Below are positions 6,631-8,603 of a stretch of 8,603 nucleotides of DNA, in pieces (within the stretch, counting starts at the first letter, position 1; each line of letters begins with the position of its first letter). Location: positions 1,249-9,851 of the forward strand of contig DEAO01000032.1 of the NCBI GenBank assembly GCA_002348725.1. Reading direction: 5' to 3'. The stretch is from Fidelibacterota bacterium UBA2980. GTDB taxonomy: Bacteria > Fidelibacterota > Marinisomatia > Marinisomatales > Marinisomataceae. Under the pieces are notes generated by a model. The model made no database searches and was not told where the DNA came from. It was given only the letters and a program-made list of their open reading frames with translations. Made by a program: the position numbers and the translations under genes.

Positions 6631-6643
6631 TATAACATAAATC

Positions 6644-8603
6644 ATGGGTATAAGACAATTAAAATATTTTTTCTTGGGGGTTTTACTTTTTTCGATTCTT
6701 TTTCCATCAGCTGGAAGAAAAAGTCATTCTTCTGAATTATTGAATAGGGGACGAACTATTCCTATTGCTTTGTCTGAAGATTTTCTAGTTACAGCAAGAA
6801 CTTTCTCAACGCTTATTCCAAGAACAGTAGATGTTTATGATGTATACAATGGAATTAATTCTATACAGAAGACTGCAGAGATTACTGCTCCATTTCCAAG
6901 CGTAGGGGATGATTTTGGTTTTAGTGTCGCTTTGTATGAAGATTATTTACTGATTGGAGCTCCTGGATCAAACAATGGACATGGCGCTGCTTATTTATAT
7001 CATAAGAATTATGCAGGTAATTGGGGGCTTATCAAAACATATGAAAATCCGAATCAAGAAGTATTTCAAAAATATTCCCAAAAATTTGGTTATAGTGTTG
7101 CTTTAAATGATCAATATATTGTTATTGGTTCTCCATTTTATAATGATGGGAATGTATTTATTTATGATTTTAATCCAGAAACACAAGACTTTGCATATCA
7201 GAACGCTCCATTTGAAACAATTGATGTTCGTAATCTAGGAGACGTAGAAGGGTGTTATGAAGTGGGGCCAGACAAGTTTGGATTTGGTTTATCGCTTTCT
7301 TTTAATAATAATAAACTACTTATTGGATCACTAAAGAACTTTGTTTATTTAACTGAGTTTAATAACGGTATTATTAGTGGAACAGAAATTAAAGTTCCTG
7401 AAACTGAAGGACAGCAAGAATCTTTTGAGTCAGGATTTGGAAAATCAGTATATGTTAGCGATTCTACTCTTTATATCAGCGCACTAGGTTCTGATGAAGG
7501 GAAAGGAAAAGTTTTTGCATATCCTTACGTGGATTCGTCTAATAAAACAGATGAGAATCCGTGGACAAATTATTATACTATTCAACCAGAAAGTTTATCA
7601 GAAAACAGTCATTTTGGATATCAAATAAACGAAATAAATAATCGTTTAGCGATTACTACATTTAACCAATCTAAAGTCTACCAATATATAAGAAATGAAA
7701 AGAATAATCGATTTGACCTTAATCAAACAATTGTAAATGATGAATATATAAAAAGCGATCATTTCGGTAGAAATATTGTGTTATTAAATGACGGATTTAT
7801 AACAGATGCATATTATGCTGATGAATTGATTTTATATAGCGATGTTAATCGTGGCTCTATTAGTAGTTTATCTACCAAGGCTGAAGTATCATCTATTAAA
7901 AATAAAATTGAATGTACTGGTGGAGTTGCTGGATCATATGAGTGTAATGAAGTGGACTTAATGGCCTATATGGATAAAACCGATATTGGAGGAAGTAATA
8001 ATACTAGTTTGAATGATATTTGGGGATGGACAGACCCTACTACTCAAAAAGAATATGCTTTAGTTGGATTAAGCAATGGAACTTCTTTTGTAGATATATC
8101 TGATGCAGAAAATCCAGTATACTTAGGTCGATTACCAACCCATACAAACAATTCCACTTGGAGAGATATTAAGGTATACAATAATCATGCTTTTATTGTT
8201 TCAGAAGCAGGTGGTCATGGAATGCAGGTATTTGACTTAACAGAATTACGAAATGTAACGAATCCTCCAATTCAGTTTACCGCAACAGCACATTATAACC
8301 AATTTGGTAATGCACATAACATTTTTATTAATGAAGATACTGGTTTTGCATATGCAGTAGGAACCAGTACTTGTGGTCCTGGAGGATTACACATTGTCGA
8401 TATCAGTAATCCAGTTGCTCCTGCAAAAGCAGCTTGTGTTTCTGACCCTTCAACTGGAAGAAGTGGAACTGGGTATGTGCATGATGTACAATGTGTTGTT
8501 TATAATGGTCCAGATACAGAACATGTTGGAAAAGAAATTTGTGTAGGATCAAACGAAACAAATGTCTGGGTAGCTGATTTATCAACAAAAAGCGATGATT
8601 CTA
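6644..8603 (+). CDS. Secreted FG-repeat / choice-of-anchor B surface protein, 3' end cut by window
   Basis: The frame is open from ATG 6644 to the last base with no stop, giving at least 653 residues. The N terminus has a Sec-type signal (IRQLKYFFLGVLLFSILFPSAG, residues 3-24, written here with the basic part included). Six beta-propeller repeats follow, each with an 'xFG' core: DDFGFSV (~90), QKFGYSV (~148), DKFGFGL (~212), SGFGKSV (~265), SHFGYQI (~324) and DHFGRNI (~374). Each is followed by a strand such as YLLIGAPG or YIVIGSP, resembling FG-GAP/integrin-alpha repeats. From about residue 460 to the end is a choice-of-anchor B domain: DIWGWTDP, EYALVGLSNGTSFVDI, WRDIKVY, GMQVFDL, NAHNIFINEDTG and VHDVQCVVYNGPD. 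That family is exported and anchored by varied C-terminal signals, which lie beyond the window. The only ATG that keeps the signal peptide is 6644; no Shine-Dalgarno site is visible. The role is probably cell-surface binding or adhesion. Confidence 0.85.
   Translation, partial: MGIRQLKYFFLGVLLFSILFPSAGRKSHSSELLNRGRTIPIALSEDFLVTARTFSTLIPRTVDVYDVYNGINSIQKTAEITAPFPSVGDDFGFSVALYEDYLLIGAPGSNNGHGAAYLYHKNYAGNWGLIKTYENPNQEVFQKYSQKFGYSVALNDQYIVIGSPFYNDGNVFIYDFNPETQDFAYQNAPFETIDVRNLGDVEGCYEVGPDKFGFGLSLSFNNNKLLIGSLKNFVYLTEFNNGIISGTEIKVPETEGQQESFESGFGKSVYVSDSTLYISALGSDEGKGKVFAYPYVDSSNKTDENPWTNYYTIQPESLSENSHFGYQINEINNRLAITTFNQSKVYQYIRNEKNNRFDLNQTIVNDEYIKSDHFGRNIVLLNDGFITDAYYADELILYSDVNRGSISSLSTKAEVSSIKNKIECTGGVAGSYECNEVDLMAYMDKTDIGGSNNTSLNDIWGWTDPTTQKEYALVGLSNGTSFVDISDAENPVYLGRLPTHTNNSTWRDIKVYNNHAFIVSEAGGHGMQVFDLTELRNVTNPPIQFTATAHYNQFGNAHNIFINEDTGFAYAVGTSTCGPGGLHIVDISNPVAPAKAACVSDPSTGRSGTGYVHDVQCVVYNGPDTEHVGKEICVGSNETNVWVADLSTKSDDS

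Noticed and set aside
8403..8588. Reverse-strand 61-codon frame near the right edge
   Set aside because: It overlaps the conserved choice-of-anchor B domain on the other strand and resembles no protein.

Overview
The window is AT-rich (by eye about one third G+C), densely coding bacterial DNA. It holds six complete genes and two cut by the window edges. The longest non-coding gap is under 100 bases. The set suggests a free-living, probably marine, AT-rich gammaproteobacterium of the SAR86 type: a tandem-domain DsbA/2-hydroxychromene-2-carboxylate (HCCA) isomerase protein, a lipid-anchored alkyl sulfatase, a BamE-like small lipoprotein and a choice-of-anchor B surface protein. This placement is inferred from protein character, not from a marker gene. 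I saw no rRNA, tRNA, CRISPR array, insertion sequence or phage gene.

Left part (1-2081, all rightward): the 3' part of a two-domain DsbA/HCCA-isomerase-like gene. A CADD-family haem-oxygenase-fold protein follows, with every known metal ligand and both self-sacrifice residues, so it is probably an oxygen-dependent p-aminobenzoate (pABA) synthase. Then comes adenine phosphoribosyltransferase (apt), with a candidate promoter of its own. The CADD gene is the most interesting item in the window.

Middle part (2067-5406): a 577-residue lipoprotein alkyl sulfatase of the metallo-beta-lactamase fold runs leftward and overlaps the 3' end of apt by 15 bases. It is divergent, across 47 bases with a palindromic -10 box, from a two-gene rightward unit. 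That unit is a six-helix DUF998-like membrane protein started by GTG, coupled by ATGA to a fold-type IV PLP aminotransferase.

Right part (5504-8603, rightward): two tightly spaced lipoproteins, one BamE/SmpA-like and one unrecognised with an Asp/Gly-rich linker and a CFFC motif. An 8-bp-arm inverted repeat follows. Last is a long open frame from 6644 to the window end, with a signal peptide, six FG-type propeller repeats and then a choice-of-anchor B domain. This reads as a cell-envelope and surface region.

Only the CADD gene has a strong Shine-Dalgarno sequence. Most other starts have none, and two predicted -10 boxes sit close to their start codons, which hints at short-leader or leaderless mRNAs.
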